Assembly (NCBI GenBank): GCA_902464115.1
Contig: CABQIF010000120.1
Coordinates: 1 to 6,064 of the forward strand
DNA: 6,064 nt
Source of the DNA: an uncultured Ruminococcus sp.
GTDB taxonomy: Bacteria; Bacillota; Clostridia; Oscillospirales; Ruminococcaceae
Reading direction: 5' to 3'
Positions 1 through 5,800 of the stretch are shown here, piece by piece (positions within the stretch are counted from its first letter, which is position 1; each line of letters opens with the position of its first letter). Below the pieces are notes generated by a model. The model had not been told where the DNA came from. It saw nothing but the letters and a program-made list of their open reading frames with translations, and made no database searches. The position numbers and the translations under genes are program-made.

Positions 1-2
1 GC

Positions 3-1312
3 AGGTTGTCAAAGGATTATGAAACTTCTTGTTGCTCTGCTGAAACAATGATTATCATTTCTCATGCTGCTACACTCTTAAAACGCCTATGAACACAAGC
101 TCTTACTTTCTTTGAAAAACAGAACATTCGCCTGATTGCAGTTACAGACGGTACAGATACTGCCAGCAAATCGTATAACAAGCTGATTACAACGGTCAAG
201 GCAGCAGTCGCAGAAGAATATTCAGAAACGCTTTCCAAAAATACTCGGGCAGCACAACTGGAATCAGCGAAACAATGCCGGCATTTAGGCGGACTTCCGC
301 CGCTGGGTTATCGGGTCAACGAGTTCGGACTTTATGAAATTGATGAAAACACCGCTCCCATTATTCGGGATATTTTTCGGCTGTATCTAAGGGGAATGGG
401 TTATGACTATATTCAAAAATCGCTGAAGCAAAAGGGATATCAAACTGCTAATGGAAATGACTTTTCCAAATCGGCAATCAACAGCATTTTGAAAAATCAG
501 AAGTACATGGGCACTTACGTATACGACCGCACAGAATCAAAAGATTCTGAGGGTAGGAGAAAGCACAATACATTCAGATTTCCAACGGGATGCCAGCAAT
601 CATTTCGGAAAAAGATTTCCAAAAAGCACAAGAGAACATGCGGAAGAATGCAACCAAACAGACTCATAGAACTGGAAAAAACTACTATGCTTTGAATGGG
701 TATCTGCATTGTTCCAGTTGCGGAAAGGCATATTCCGGAAATGTGAACTACAGCAATGGACATAAGTATTTGCAATACAGAAAAAGCTGCGGTTGTGATG
801 GAAAAAGCGTCAGAGCTGACCATTTGAATGATTTTGTGTTCTATGCTTTGCAGCAGTGCATTTTCAGCCCAGAGAACAAAGAAAAACTGCTGCATAAAAT
901 CCATGAAAAACTGGCAATCCAAAGACATATCCAATCGGATGAAGAAAATCGTCTGATGAATCAGATTCATGGATTGGAAACGACACAGGGAAATTTGACA
1001 GCCTATCTGGAAACTGGGAAAGGATCGGACACAATTCTGAACAAACTCCAGCAAAACGAAACAACCTTGAAAACCCTGCAGCAACAACTGGCGTACAAGA
1101 AAACAGAAATCCCGACTGTAGCTGAAGATACTTATTGCAGACTGGTCAAACAGTTCAAGCATTATATGAGCCATGTCAAATCACCGGAGGCATCTGCCTT
1201 GAAAGCTGCTGCAATTCAAAACATTGAAATTCAGAAAGAGGATATTACTGTGAAATTCTGTGAGGGTGTACCCATTAACAAGAAAACAGAAGCATACTTT
1301 CACTTGCAATAA
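3..1312 (+). pseudogene. Large serine recombinase, decayed (catalytic domain disrupted, frameshifted)
   Basis: This is the remnant of a large serine site-specific recombinase, the enzyme class that integrates and excises clostridial conjugative elements and phages. Reading from base 3, RLSKD resembles the N-terminal R-x-S motif carrying the catalytic serine. About 25 codons later the frame meets a TGA at 90-92. It resumes with FFEKQNIRLIAVTDGTDT, which normally lies much further along the catalytic domain, so roughly 70 residues appear to be missing. The recombinase DNA-binding domain follows, with AEEYSETLSKN, the GLPPLGY motif at about 296-316, and NQKYMGTYVYDR. A -1 shift near 569-571 moves the reading to the frame containing NGMPAIIS. 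The rest holds a zinc ribbon (CSSC at 710-721 and CGC at 788-796) and a long Gln/Glu/Lys-rich coiled coil. With an in-frame stop, a frameshift and a catalytic deletion, it is almost certainly inactive. The two downstream genes abut it. Confidence 0.85.
560..592 (+). other. Frameshift site inside the recombinase pseudogene
   Basis: Upstream of this point the recombinase is read in the frame giving SEGRRKHNT. Downstream the family sequence continues in another frame as YIQISNGMPAIIS. The two join best at 569-571, where moving back one base (AAT then TAC) restores the expected order. This corresponds to loss of a single base. No slippery heptamer is evident, so programmed frameshifting is unlikely; the upstream TGA at 90-92 also argues for ordinary decay. 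Confidence 0.75.
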
Positions 1313-1313
1313 T

Positions 1314-1318
1314 GGAGG
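1314..1318 (+). promoter_or_regulatory. Shine-Dalgarno site deciding the start of the 109-aa gene
   Basis: GGAGG lies five bases before the ATG at 1324. The longer reading from the ATG at 1312, which overlaps the recombinase stop as TAATG, has no ribosome site upstream and would place this GGAGG inside its own coding sequence. The 1324 start is therefore preferred. Confidence 0.7.
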
Positions 1319-1323
1319 AACCA

Positions 1324-1653
1324 ATGGAATTTTTATTTGCAGATTACACACAGAAAACAGAAGCATTGGTGACCGGTGTACGGCTACAAAATGAAGCGTT
1401 TGACATTTATGAACTGCAACTGCTGGGGCTGGACAAGAAGGATTCTTACAGCTATACCAACAGTGGAACAGCAACAATATCGGATACAGAATTGCAAGAA
1501 CTGTTGCATCCAAAAGGACTGGCGTTTCCAAATGGAATTGTCGGGCAGCGGATAAAGATTCTTTCCAATTTGGAGATGCAGAAGGAACAAGCCCAGGCGG
1601 ATATTTTACAGCAATTGAGCAGCAGCGGAGAAGAATTGAATATAGATGGATGA
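1324..1653 (+). CDS. Hypothetical small protein linked to a recombinase (109 aa)
   Basis: I do not recognise the family. The product is a soluble-looking acidic protein with no signal peptide, membrane segment or cysteine motif. It opens with MEFLFADYTQ. A Ser/Thr/Tyr-rich middle (about residues 41-53) is followed by a short Leu-rich stretch, ELQELLHPKGL. The C-terminal third (about 74-100, from GQRIKIL) is predicted helical by eye and rich in Gln, Glu and Leu. The start at 1324 is set by GGAGG at the proper spacing. The gene begins 11 bases after the recombinase stop and its end runs up to the next gene, so the three would have been one transcript. Position downstream of a large serine recombinase suggests an accessory role on the same element, but nothing in the sequence assigns a function. 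Because its partner recombinase is dead, it may now be an orphan. It shows no lesion itself. Confidence 0.7.
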   Translation: MEFLFADYTQKTEALVTGVRLQNEAFDIYELQLLGLDKKDSYSYTNSGTATISDTELQELLHPKGLAFPNGIVGQRIKILSNLEMQKEQAQADILQQLSSSGEELNIDG

Positions 1654-1659
1654 AAGGAA
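1653..1659 (+). promoter_or_regulatory. Shine-Dalgarno site deciding the start of the 77-aa gene
   Basis: AAAGGAA lies eight bases before the ATG at 1668. The alternative in-frame ATG at 1650 overlaps the previous stop as ATGA but has no close ribosome site; the nearest GGAG, at 1627-1630, is too far upstream. Translational coupling from 1650 cannot be excluded. Confidence 0.55.
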
Positions 1660-1667
1660 CGAATGCA

Positions 1668-1901
1668 ATGTTTTATTTGACATATAACTATACGAATGCA
1701 AGGCGATCTCGGATGGCGATTGCATGCGTGATCAGATGCAAAAACACATATGGGAAGCAGCTTCGGGTGCGGGACATCATTGAAATGCGTCGTCCTGAGC
1801 TGTACCAGCTATTATCTCGTGGAGATCAATGCAGAGTTGGCAGAGCAATCAGTATACTGTACAATCAGGGAAGATTGCCGCATTTTCAGAGAGGAAAGTA
1901 G
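1668..1901 (+). CDS. Small basic protein, DUF1413-like by eye (77 aa)
   Basis: A short, strongly basic protein, so nucleic-acid binding is plausible. The first half (residues 1-25) is rich in Tyr and Arg and carries Cys20 and Cys24. The second half runs from GKQLRVRDI through ELYQLLSRGDQCRVGRAI to the C-terminal RLPHFQRGK. The pattern of a Leu-rich helix, then RGD, then a basic GRA helix resembles the small DUF1413-type proteins often seen near clostridial mobile genes. This is recall of a pattern, not a search result, and is offered at low confidence. The gene follows the 109-aa gene with no gap and ends 57 bases before a strong terminator, so it closes the recombinase transcription unit. 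A role as a recombinase helper (directionality factor) or small regulator is possible but not shown. The ATG at 1668 is preferred; starting at 1650 would add six residues. Confidence 0.65.
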   Translation: MFYLTYNYTNARRSRMAIACVIRCKNTYGKQLRVRDIIEMRRPELYQLLSRGDQCRVGRAISILYNQGRLPHFQRGK

Positions 1902-1958
1902 AAAGGCGTTACCAATACATACTACTGTTAAGTAACGGAAAGAACAAGTCACAATAAG

Positions 1959-2002
1959 AAAGCTCCGGTTCGTCCAATGATGTGGGTGATCCGGAGCTTT
2001 TT
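1959..2002 (+). terminator. Intrinsic terminator after the recombinase-linked genes
   Basis: AAAGCTCCGG (1959-1968) pairs perfectly with CCGGAGCTTT (1991-2000). After one T-T mismatch the stem continues for six more pairs, two of them G-U (1970-1975 with 1984-1989), leaving an eight-base loop. The 3' arm ends in a T run (1998-2002). The flanking A and T runs could let it work on both strands, but no minus-strand gene faces it. Confidence 0.88.
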
Positions 2003-2015
2003 ATACATGAAAAAG

Positions 2016-2044
2016 TTGCTTTTTCTCTTCTGCTGTGGTATAAT
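2016..2044 (+). promoter_or_regulatory. Sigma-A promoter of the AAA-ATPase/nuclease gene
   Basis: The -35 box TTGCTT (2016-2021) and the -10 box TATAAT (2039-2044) are 17 bases apart. A TG one base before the -10 box makes it an extended -10. Transcription should begin near 2051, giving a leader of about 34 bases. AGGAGGG (2071-2077) lies seven bases before the ATG at 2085. Confidence 0.85.
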
Positions 2045-2070
2045 AAAATAAAGAAACGGAAACCACAGCA
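2031..2070. repeat. Perfect 9-bp inverted repeat around the -10 box (possible operator)
   Basis: TGCTGTGGT (2031-2039) is matched exactly by its reverse complement ACCACAGCA (2062-2070), with 22 bases between. The left arm overlaps the first base of the -10 box and the right arm ends immediately before the Shine-Dalgarno site. The arm centres are 31 bp apart, about three helical turns, so both would face the same side of the DNA. Transcription should start between the arms, so an RNA hairpin using both arms is not expected from this promoter. Binding by a dimeric repressor is the simplest reading; no such regulator is encoded in the window. Confidence 0.6.
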
Positions 2071-2084
2071 AGGAGGGAAAAACG

Positions 2085-3653
2085 ATGGGTATTTACTTGA
2101 ATTCAGATGATACGGATTTTAGAAGTGCAGTAAAATATTCTCGGATTTATGTAGATAAGACTGAATTGATTTGTTATACCAATTCTGTTTTGTTTGGAGA
2201 GCAAAAATACATTTGCGTCAGTCGTCCACGCCGATTCGGGAAGTCCATGGCAGCAAATATGCTGACCGCTTACTACAGCCGTGGCTGTGATTCCAGAGAA
2301 TTGTTCCAAGGATTGAAAATTGCAAAGCATACCGATTTTGAAAAGCACCTGAATCAATACAATGTCATCCACTTGAATATGCGGGATTACTTGACAGAAG
2401 CAGAAAATATGAAGCAACTGATTCAATTTGTAGAGGATGACTTGTTGGATGAGTTGCAGCAAGAATTTTCAGACCTTAGAATGCCCCGGCGAAAAACGCT
2501 GGTCAAAGTACTGGAACAGGCATTTGTACAATATAAAATCCCATTTGTATTTATCATTGATGAATGGGATTGCATTTTTCGAGTACATAAAAGTGATGCT
2601 GCATCGCAGAAAGATTATTTGGACTTTTTGCGGAACTTGTTAAAGGACAAAAGCTATATTGCCCTCGCCTATATGACTGGTATCCTGCCCATCAAGAAGT
2701 ATGGAGAACACTCTGCTATCAATGTCTTTTATGAGTATTCCATGACCGATGCCTCTCCAATCGAAGAATTCACTGGCTTTACAGAACAGGAAGTTCGGCA
2801 GCTTTGTGAGCAATACAACATGCCATTCTCTGAAACAAAGAAATGGTACGATGGATACTGTGTGGACGGCGTTTCAATTTACAATCCAAAGTCTGTCGTA
2901 GAAGCCATGCTGCGTGGAAAATTTAGCAATTACTGGACGCAAACAGAAACCTATGAGGCTTTGAAAATCTATATTCAATCCAATGAATTTGGGGTACAAG
3001 ATGTTATTTTGAAGCTGCTTGCAGGAGAAAAAGAAAAAATTGATACGACTACTTTTAGCAATGATATGGTTACGTTTGCAACAAAAGATGATGTTTTAAC
3101 ATTGTTGGTACATTTGGGCTATTTAACTTATGATGCAGAAACAAAAGAAATTTGGATTCCAAATGATGAAGTGATGGAACAGTTTATCAGTACCGTAAAA
3201 GTAATGGGGTGGGGAAGTGTTGTAACAGCTTTGGAAACCTCTGAAAAGTTATTACAAGCCACACTTTCCGGTGACGAGCAAACAGTTGCAGAACTGATTG
3301 AACAAGCACATCAAGCAAATGCATCGATTTTGAAATACAACGATGAAAACGCATTGTCCTGTGTGATTTCGCTTGCATACTACTCCGCCCAGAAGAATTA
3401 CACTTTGCACCGAGAAATGCCTGCTGGAAAAGGCTTTGCAGACATTGTGTTTGAACCGAATCGAAACTGCAACTTGCCAGCCATGATTGTTGAATTGAAG
3501 TGGGGACATTCTGCAGAAGAGGCAGTAGAACAAATCAAGCGGAAAGATTATCTGGACTGCTTGCAGAATTACCACGGTGATGTGCTTTTGGTTGGTGTGA
3601 ATTATGATAAAGAGAAGCGGCATACTTGTAAAATTGAACGAGTGAAGAGATAG
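2085..3653 (+). CDS. AAA-ATPase-like / PD-(D/E)XK nuclease-domain protein
   Basis: A 522-aa two-domain protein of the family pairing AAA-ATPase_like (PF09820) with PDDEXK_9/DUF1703 (PF08011). The family is common, often multi-copy, in gut Bacteroidetes and Clostridia, and its biological role is not settled. The N-terminal domain opens with the typical DFRSAV and YVDKTELI. It has a P-loop SRPRRFGKSM (46-55, K53 and S54), a Walker B strand FVFIIDEWD (154-162, D159 and E160), and the family motifs YMTGILPIKK (196-205), FTGFTEQEV (229-237), KWYDGY (253-258) and YNPKSVV (266-272). The C-terminal nuclease-like domain keeps D453 in GFADIVF, then E470 and K472 in IVELKWG, then the EQIKRKDY helix (482-489). 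All core residues are therefore present, and the length is normal. It stands alone between two terminators with its own promoter and a possible operator. ATP-dependent DNA processing is inferred; a defence or mobile-element role is possible but unproven here. Confidence 0.93.
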   Translation: MGIYLNSDDTDFRSAVKYSRIYVDKTELICYTNSVLFGEQKYICVSRPRRFGKSMAANMLTAYYSRGCDSRELFQGLKIAKHTDFEKHLNQYNVIHLNMRDYLTEAENMKQLIQFVEDDLLDELQQEFSDLRMPRRKTLVKVLEQAFVQYKIPFVFIIDEWDCIFRVHKSDAASQKDYLDFLRNLLKDKSYIALAYMTGILPIKKYGEHSAINVFYEYSMTDASPIEEFTGFTEQEVRQLCEQYNMPFSETKKWYDGYCVDGVSIYNPKSVVEAMLRGKFSNYWTQTETYEALKIYIQSNEFGVQDVILKLLAGEKEKIDTTTFSNDMVTFATKDDVLTLLVHLGYLTYDAETKEIWIPNDEVMEQFISTVKVMGWGSVVTALETSEKLLQATLSGDEQTVAELIEQAHQANASILKYNDENALSCVISLAYYSAQKNYTLHREMPAGKGFADIVFEPNRNCNLPAMIVELKWGHSAEEAVEQIKRKDYLDCLQNYHGDVLLVGVNYDKEKRHTCKIERVKR

Positions 3654-3675
3654 CATTTTTATGATATAGGATTCT

Positions 3676-3705
3676 AAGCACAGTCTAAAAACAGGCTGTG
3701 CTTTT
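3676..3705 (+). terminator. Intrinsic terminator after the AAA-ATPase/nuclease gene
   Basis: AAGCACAG (3676-3683) pairs with CTGTGCTT (3696-3703). Two inner pairs (one G-U) extend this to a ten-pair stem around an A-rich eight-base loop, and the stem ends in TTTT (3702-3705). It starts 23 bases after the TAG at 3651-3653. Confidence 0.85.
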
Positions 3706-3755
3706 GTATTAAATGCATAATTTTTTTGATTTGTTGAGAGATTTTTATAATATGC

Positions 3756-3784
3756 TTGACAAGATCAACTAGATATGTTATAAT
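3756..3784 (+). promoter_or_regulatory. Consensus sigma-A promoter of the LPxTG surface-protein gene
   Basis: TTGACA (3756-3761) and TATAAT (3779-3784) both match the consensus exactly, with a 17-base spacer and an extended TG motif one base before the -10 box. The flank from 3706 to 3755 is very AT-rich and could act as an UP-like element. Transcription should start near 3791, giving a leader of about 45 bases. High basal expression is expected unless repressed; no clear operator is visible. Confidence 0.9.
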
Positions 3785-3822
3785 AAAAACAAGTACAAAA
3801 GTCTTGGCGGTTTTAATGAAAT

Positions 3823-3828
3823 GAGGTG
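3823..3828 (+). promoter_or_regulatory. Shine-Dalgarno site deciding the start of the surface protein
   Basis: GAGGTG lies seven bases before the ATG at 3836. The in-frame ATG at 3821 overlaps this site and would add MRCIN in front of an otherwise textbook signal peptide. The start at 3836 is therefore preferred. Confidence 0.75.
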
Positions 3829-3835
3829 TATCAAT

Positions 3836-5617
3836 ATGAAAAAATGGGCATTTTTAGCAGCGATGATGCTTCTCACTGGTTCTCTTTCCACGCTGTTTCC
3901 TGTAAGTGCAACGGATGTGCCTGTAGATACAGAAGTGACTACAACCTTGACCGAAATTCAGGAAACGACAGAAACGACAACTTCACCAACAATTACAGAG
4001 CCGATAGAAACTCCCAGTACAACAGAGGTTATAGCATCTGATTTTTCCGTTGAACCCTCTGCATGCAACCTGACAGTCGGCGAAAGCTGTAATCTGAATG
4101 TCAAGTTTGATAAAGAGGGATATGATACGAAACGTATCGAATACCAGTCCGCAGATGAAAGCATTGCGACCGTATCCGAATATGGTTTGGTGACAGCGAT
4201 TTCTGCAGGGGAAACCTGTATCAGTATTTCCGTATTCGATGAAGCGGACAACCCTGTCAAAACGATTCCGATTCCTGTAGTGATTGCACCTGATGATACA
4301 CTCTCGTCGGAACAGCAAGAACAACTATCAGCACTCAAAGAGAAAGGCAGTCATCTGTTCGGGGAATTTATTCGGGAAGAAAAAATAATTCTTGGAGAAC
4401 TCCCACCCGATACAGCAAGACTTTGTTTCGATGATGTGCAAGAGATTCTGGAAAATAACACCAACTTTCAGGATATTTACGAGAGCCTGCTTTCCATCGC
4501 AAAATATCCAGACTTTGTAGGCGGCAGTGGGGTAACCCTGATTGAATTTTGGTTGGATGACTACGGCACAGAAAAAATCCTTTTGATTTTGGAGCAAGAA
4601 GATGTTATTTCTGTAAAATGCAATGCAAATGGAAACATCTCCGACTGGAAACCGCTCTATCCGGTTTCAACAACTCCAACACAAATATCACAAACGCTTT
4701 TAGCAGGCTCGTACAAGATTTACAATGACCTTTCTGAAGAGAAAGCAGAAACAACCGCAACAACCGCAACAACTGCAACAACAGAAACAACCACGACAAC
4801 AGCTACAATAACCAATCACGATGCACTTTCAGAAGAACAGGCGAAGGCTTTAGCGGAGCTTGCCGAAAAAGAACATGGGGCATTCGGGGAATTTGAACGG
4901 GAAAGGGCTTCTATTTTAAACAAAATATCAGAAGATGCCTCCCGAATGACGTTGGAGGAAGCCAAGGAATTTGTAAACAGTTCGGATTCGTTTAAGGAAA
5001 TTTACGATAAATTATCCGCCTCGCAGCCTTATCCGGACTTTATTGGCGGAAGTGGTGTTACAAAAGTTGAATACTGGTTTGATGACAATGGAAAGGAAAA
5101 AATCTTACTCATTCTCGAGCAAGAAGATGTGATTTATGTAGATTGCACGAAGCAAGGCGATGTTTCAAAATGGGAAAGACTCTATCCTGTTTCAGGCGTG
5201 GAAGATTCCAATATTAAAGATTCTAATTTAGCTGGAACATACAAAATCTATAATGGAATAGAGGACACTGTTACAACCGAATCCACTACAACCAATTATA
5301 AAAACATCACGCAGGAAGATTTCAAAGACTGGGCAATGAAAGACTATGCAACCAAAACAGGCAATACTCCTGCAAAGGCTGCACTCTTTGAAACAGCAGA
5401 TGGGAACTATGCAATCACGCTGACAGATGAAGATGGGGAAGTTCTTGATGTTTATACCGTGAATCCAGAAACTGCAACCGGAACGAACATGGCAAATGAA
5501 GTAGTTTCTCTTCCGCAGACTGGCTACTCTGACATCTACAAAGTATTGGTGGGGTTTGCTACGCTTATGACTGTTGGTGGTGGAACTCTTATCGTAAAAA
5601 CAAGAGAAAAAGAATGA
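3836..5617 (+). CDS. LPxTG-anchored surface protein, Big_2 domain plus duplicated unknown domain
   Basis: A 593-aa exported protein predicted to be covalently fixed to peptidoglycan by a sortase. Numbering is from the ATG at 3836. A Sec signal peptide (1-25) starts MKKW, has a hydrophobic core and ends with a VSA cleavage site. A Thr/Glu/Pro-rich linker follows (about 32-65). Next is a Big_2 bacterial Ig-like domain (about 70-151) with its hallmark SIATVSEYGLVTAISAG. Two homologous units of about 145 aa follow (155-297 and 329-473), split by a Thr-rich linker (305-326); I do not recognise this domain. A small domain (about 491-549) contains DGNYAITLTDEDGEVLDVY, faintly PepSY-like. The C terminus is a full sorting signal: LPQTG (559-563), a hydrophobic stretch and the basic tail KTREKE. 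No dockerin, cohesin or catalytic motif was seen, so adhesion or a structural wall role is only inferred. The sortase gene downstream is the likely partner. Confidence 0.92.
   Translation: MKKWAFLAAMMLLTGSLSTLFPVSATDVPVDTEVTTTLTEIQETTETTTSPTITEPIETPSTTEVIASDFSVEPSACNLTVGESCNLNVKFDKEGYDTKRIEYQSADESIATVSEYGLVTAISAGETCISISVFDEADNPVKTIPIPVVIAPDDTLSSEQQEQLSALKEKGSHLFGEFIREEKIILGELPPDTARLCFDDVQEILENNTNFQDIYESLLSIAKYPDFVGGSGVTLIEFWLDDYGTEKILLILEQEDVISVKCNANGNISDWKPLYPVSTTPTQISQTLLAGSYKIYNDLSEEKAETTATTATTATTETTTTTATITNHDALSEEQAKALAELAEKEHGAFGEFERERASILNKISEDASRMTLEEAKEFVNSSDSFKEIYDKLSASQPYPDFIGGSGVTKVEYWFDDNGKEKILLILEQEDVIYVDCTKQGDVSKWERLYPVSGVEDSNIKDSNLAGTYKIYNGIEDTVTTESTTTNYKNITQEDFKDWAMKDYATKTGNTPAKAALFETADGNYAITLTDEDGEVLDVYTVNPETATGTNMANEVVSLPQTGYSDIYKVLVGFATLMTVGGGTLIVKTREKE
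4043..4288 (+). other. Big_2 (bacterial Ig-like) domain segment
   Basis: This segment encodes FSVEPSACNLTVGES at its start and IATVSEYGLVTAISAG in its second half, the usual Big_2 pattern of a leading strand, a hydrophobic-Gly-Glu turn, and a Ser-x-x-x-Ile-Ala-x-Val signature followed by a G-x-[VI]-T-A-I strand. Domains of this kind act as rigid spacers or adhesin modules on bacterial surfaces. There is one copy only, directly after the first Thr-rich linker. Confidence 0.85.
4295..4726 (+). repeat. Copy A of an unrecognised ~145-aa surface domain
   Basis: First copy of an internal protein repeat. A charged helical N-terminal half contains GEFIREEKIIL, followed by a strand-rich half with YPDFVGGSGV, EKILLILEQEDVI and AGSYKIYN. 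Within the best 37-residue block, 29 residues match copy B, while synonymous positions differ widely, so the duplication is old and held by selection on the protein. The FWLDDYG segment aligns with YWFDDNG in copy B. Function unknown. Confidence 0.85.
4751..4804 (+). repeat. Thr-codon microrepeat, six 9-bp units, between the repeat domains
   Basis: Six consecutive 9-base units of the form ACA-ACN-NNN encode Thr-Thr-X (T-T-A three times, then T-T-E, T-T-T and T-T-A). The first two units are identical and the third differs by one base. The period is a multiple of three, so gain or loss of units would change linker length without breaking the frame. Such linkers are typical of extracellular multidomain proteins, where they serve as flexible and often glycosylated spacers. 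Confidence 0.85.
4820..5254 (+). repeat. Copy B of the ~145-aa surface domain
   Basis: Second copy, aligning with copy A at a constant offset of 175 residues, with one extra residue near its end. Shared anchors are GEFERER, YPDFIGGSGV, EKILLILEQEDVI, the W-x-x-LYPVS segment and AGTYKIYN. A short Thr-rich stretch (TVTTESTTT) follows it, mirroring the linker after copy A. Confidence 0.85.
5510..5614 (+). other. C-terminal cell-wall sorting signal (LPQTG)
   Basis: The codons CTT CCG CAG ACT GGC (5510-5524) encode LPQTG. After a nine-residue gap (YSDIYKVLV) comes a hydrophobic stretch including GFATLMTVGGG, ending in the charged tail KTREKE. The order and spacing match sortase substrates: cleavage occurs between Thr and Gly and the Thr is joined to the cell wall. 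Confidence 0.93.
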
Positions 5618-5734
5618 ATATAACCAAAATCACGGAAATGTTATCACGAACGGGTATCGTTGATTGGGGCAGCCGTCTTGATGACCGTGACAGGTGCAGG
5701 AATTGTGCTTAGAACCAAAAAAGAAACGAAGTAA
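5614..5734 (+). pseudogene. Remnant of a second LPxTG sorting signal (frameshifted)
   Basis: Just after the surface-protein stop, one frame reads EMLSRTGIV (5635-5661). LSRTG is one base change (TCA for CCA) from LPRTG. A +1 shift away, the next frame reads LIGAAVLMTVTGAGIV and then the basic tail LRTKKETK, ending at TAA 5732-5734. That is the membrane segment and charged tail of a sorting signal. It aligns with the intact signal upstream (LVGFATLMTV against LIGAAVLMTV). With a lost Pro and a broken frame it should be non-functional. It may be the 3' end of a former neighbouring LPxTG gene, or a partial tandem duplication. A 33-codon reading from the ATG at 5614 (overlapping the previous stop) passes through the LSRTG part but stops at 5713-5715, and is not considered a gene. 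Confidence 0.7.
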
Positions 5735-5766
5735 GTCCAGAAATAGAACGATATTTTAGAACAATC

Positions 5767-5800
5767 GAAAGGCGTCGCTGAGGAAGTGACGCTTTTCTTT
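5767..5800 (+). terminator. Intrinsic terminator or attenuator before the sortase gene
   Basis: GAAAGGCGTC (5767-5776) pairs with GACGCTTTTC (5788-5797), including one G-U pair. Three more inner pairs (one G-U) close a five-base loop. A T-rich run (TTTTCTTT) follows. The hairpin ends only five bases before the sortase Shine-Dalgarno site, and no promoter is visible between the two, so partial read-through is the likely route of sortase expression. Confidence 0.75.

Noticed and set aside
515..1174. 219-aa open frame on the minus strand
   Set aside because: It lies opposite the recombinase coding sequence, which has clear family motifs. The minus-strand product is a Phe/Leu/Cys-rich shadow with no domain or ribosome site.
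1750..1935. 61-aa open frame on the plus strand overlapping the 77-aa gene
   Set aside because: It sits in another frame of the 77-aa gene, has no Shine-Dalgarno site, and the 77-aa frame has the better start and composition.
1907..1937. 6-bp inverted repeat CGTTAC ... GTAACG with a 19-base spacer
   Set aside because: Short arms and a long AT-rich spacer occur easily by chance. The true terminator for this unit is at 1959-2002.
3726..3751. Second possible promoter, TTGATT with TATAAT at 3746-3751
   Set aside because: The spacer is only 14 bases, and a perfect consensus promoter lies immediately downstream.
3958..4338. 126-aa and 113-aa minus-strand open frames inside the surface-protein gene
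   Set aside because: Low-complexity Ser/Val-rich and Cys/Arg-rich shadows created by the Thr-rich linker and Big_2 coding sequence.
5276..5500. Possible dockerin near the C terminus of the surface protein
   Set aside because: There is one DEDGE-like acidic loop but no paired calcium-binding dockerin repeats, and the protein is anchored by LPQTG, so it is not a dockerin protein.
5614..5715. 33-codon open frame overlapping the surface-protein stop (ATGA)
   Set aside because: It reads through the fossil sorting signal in one of its two frames and ends in a sequence unlike any protein family. No ribosome site of its own was seen.
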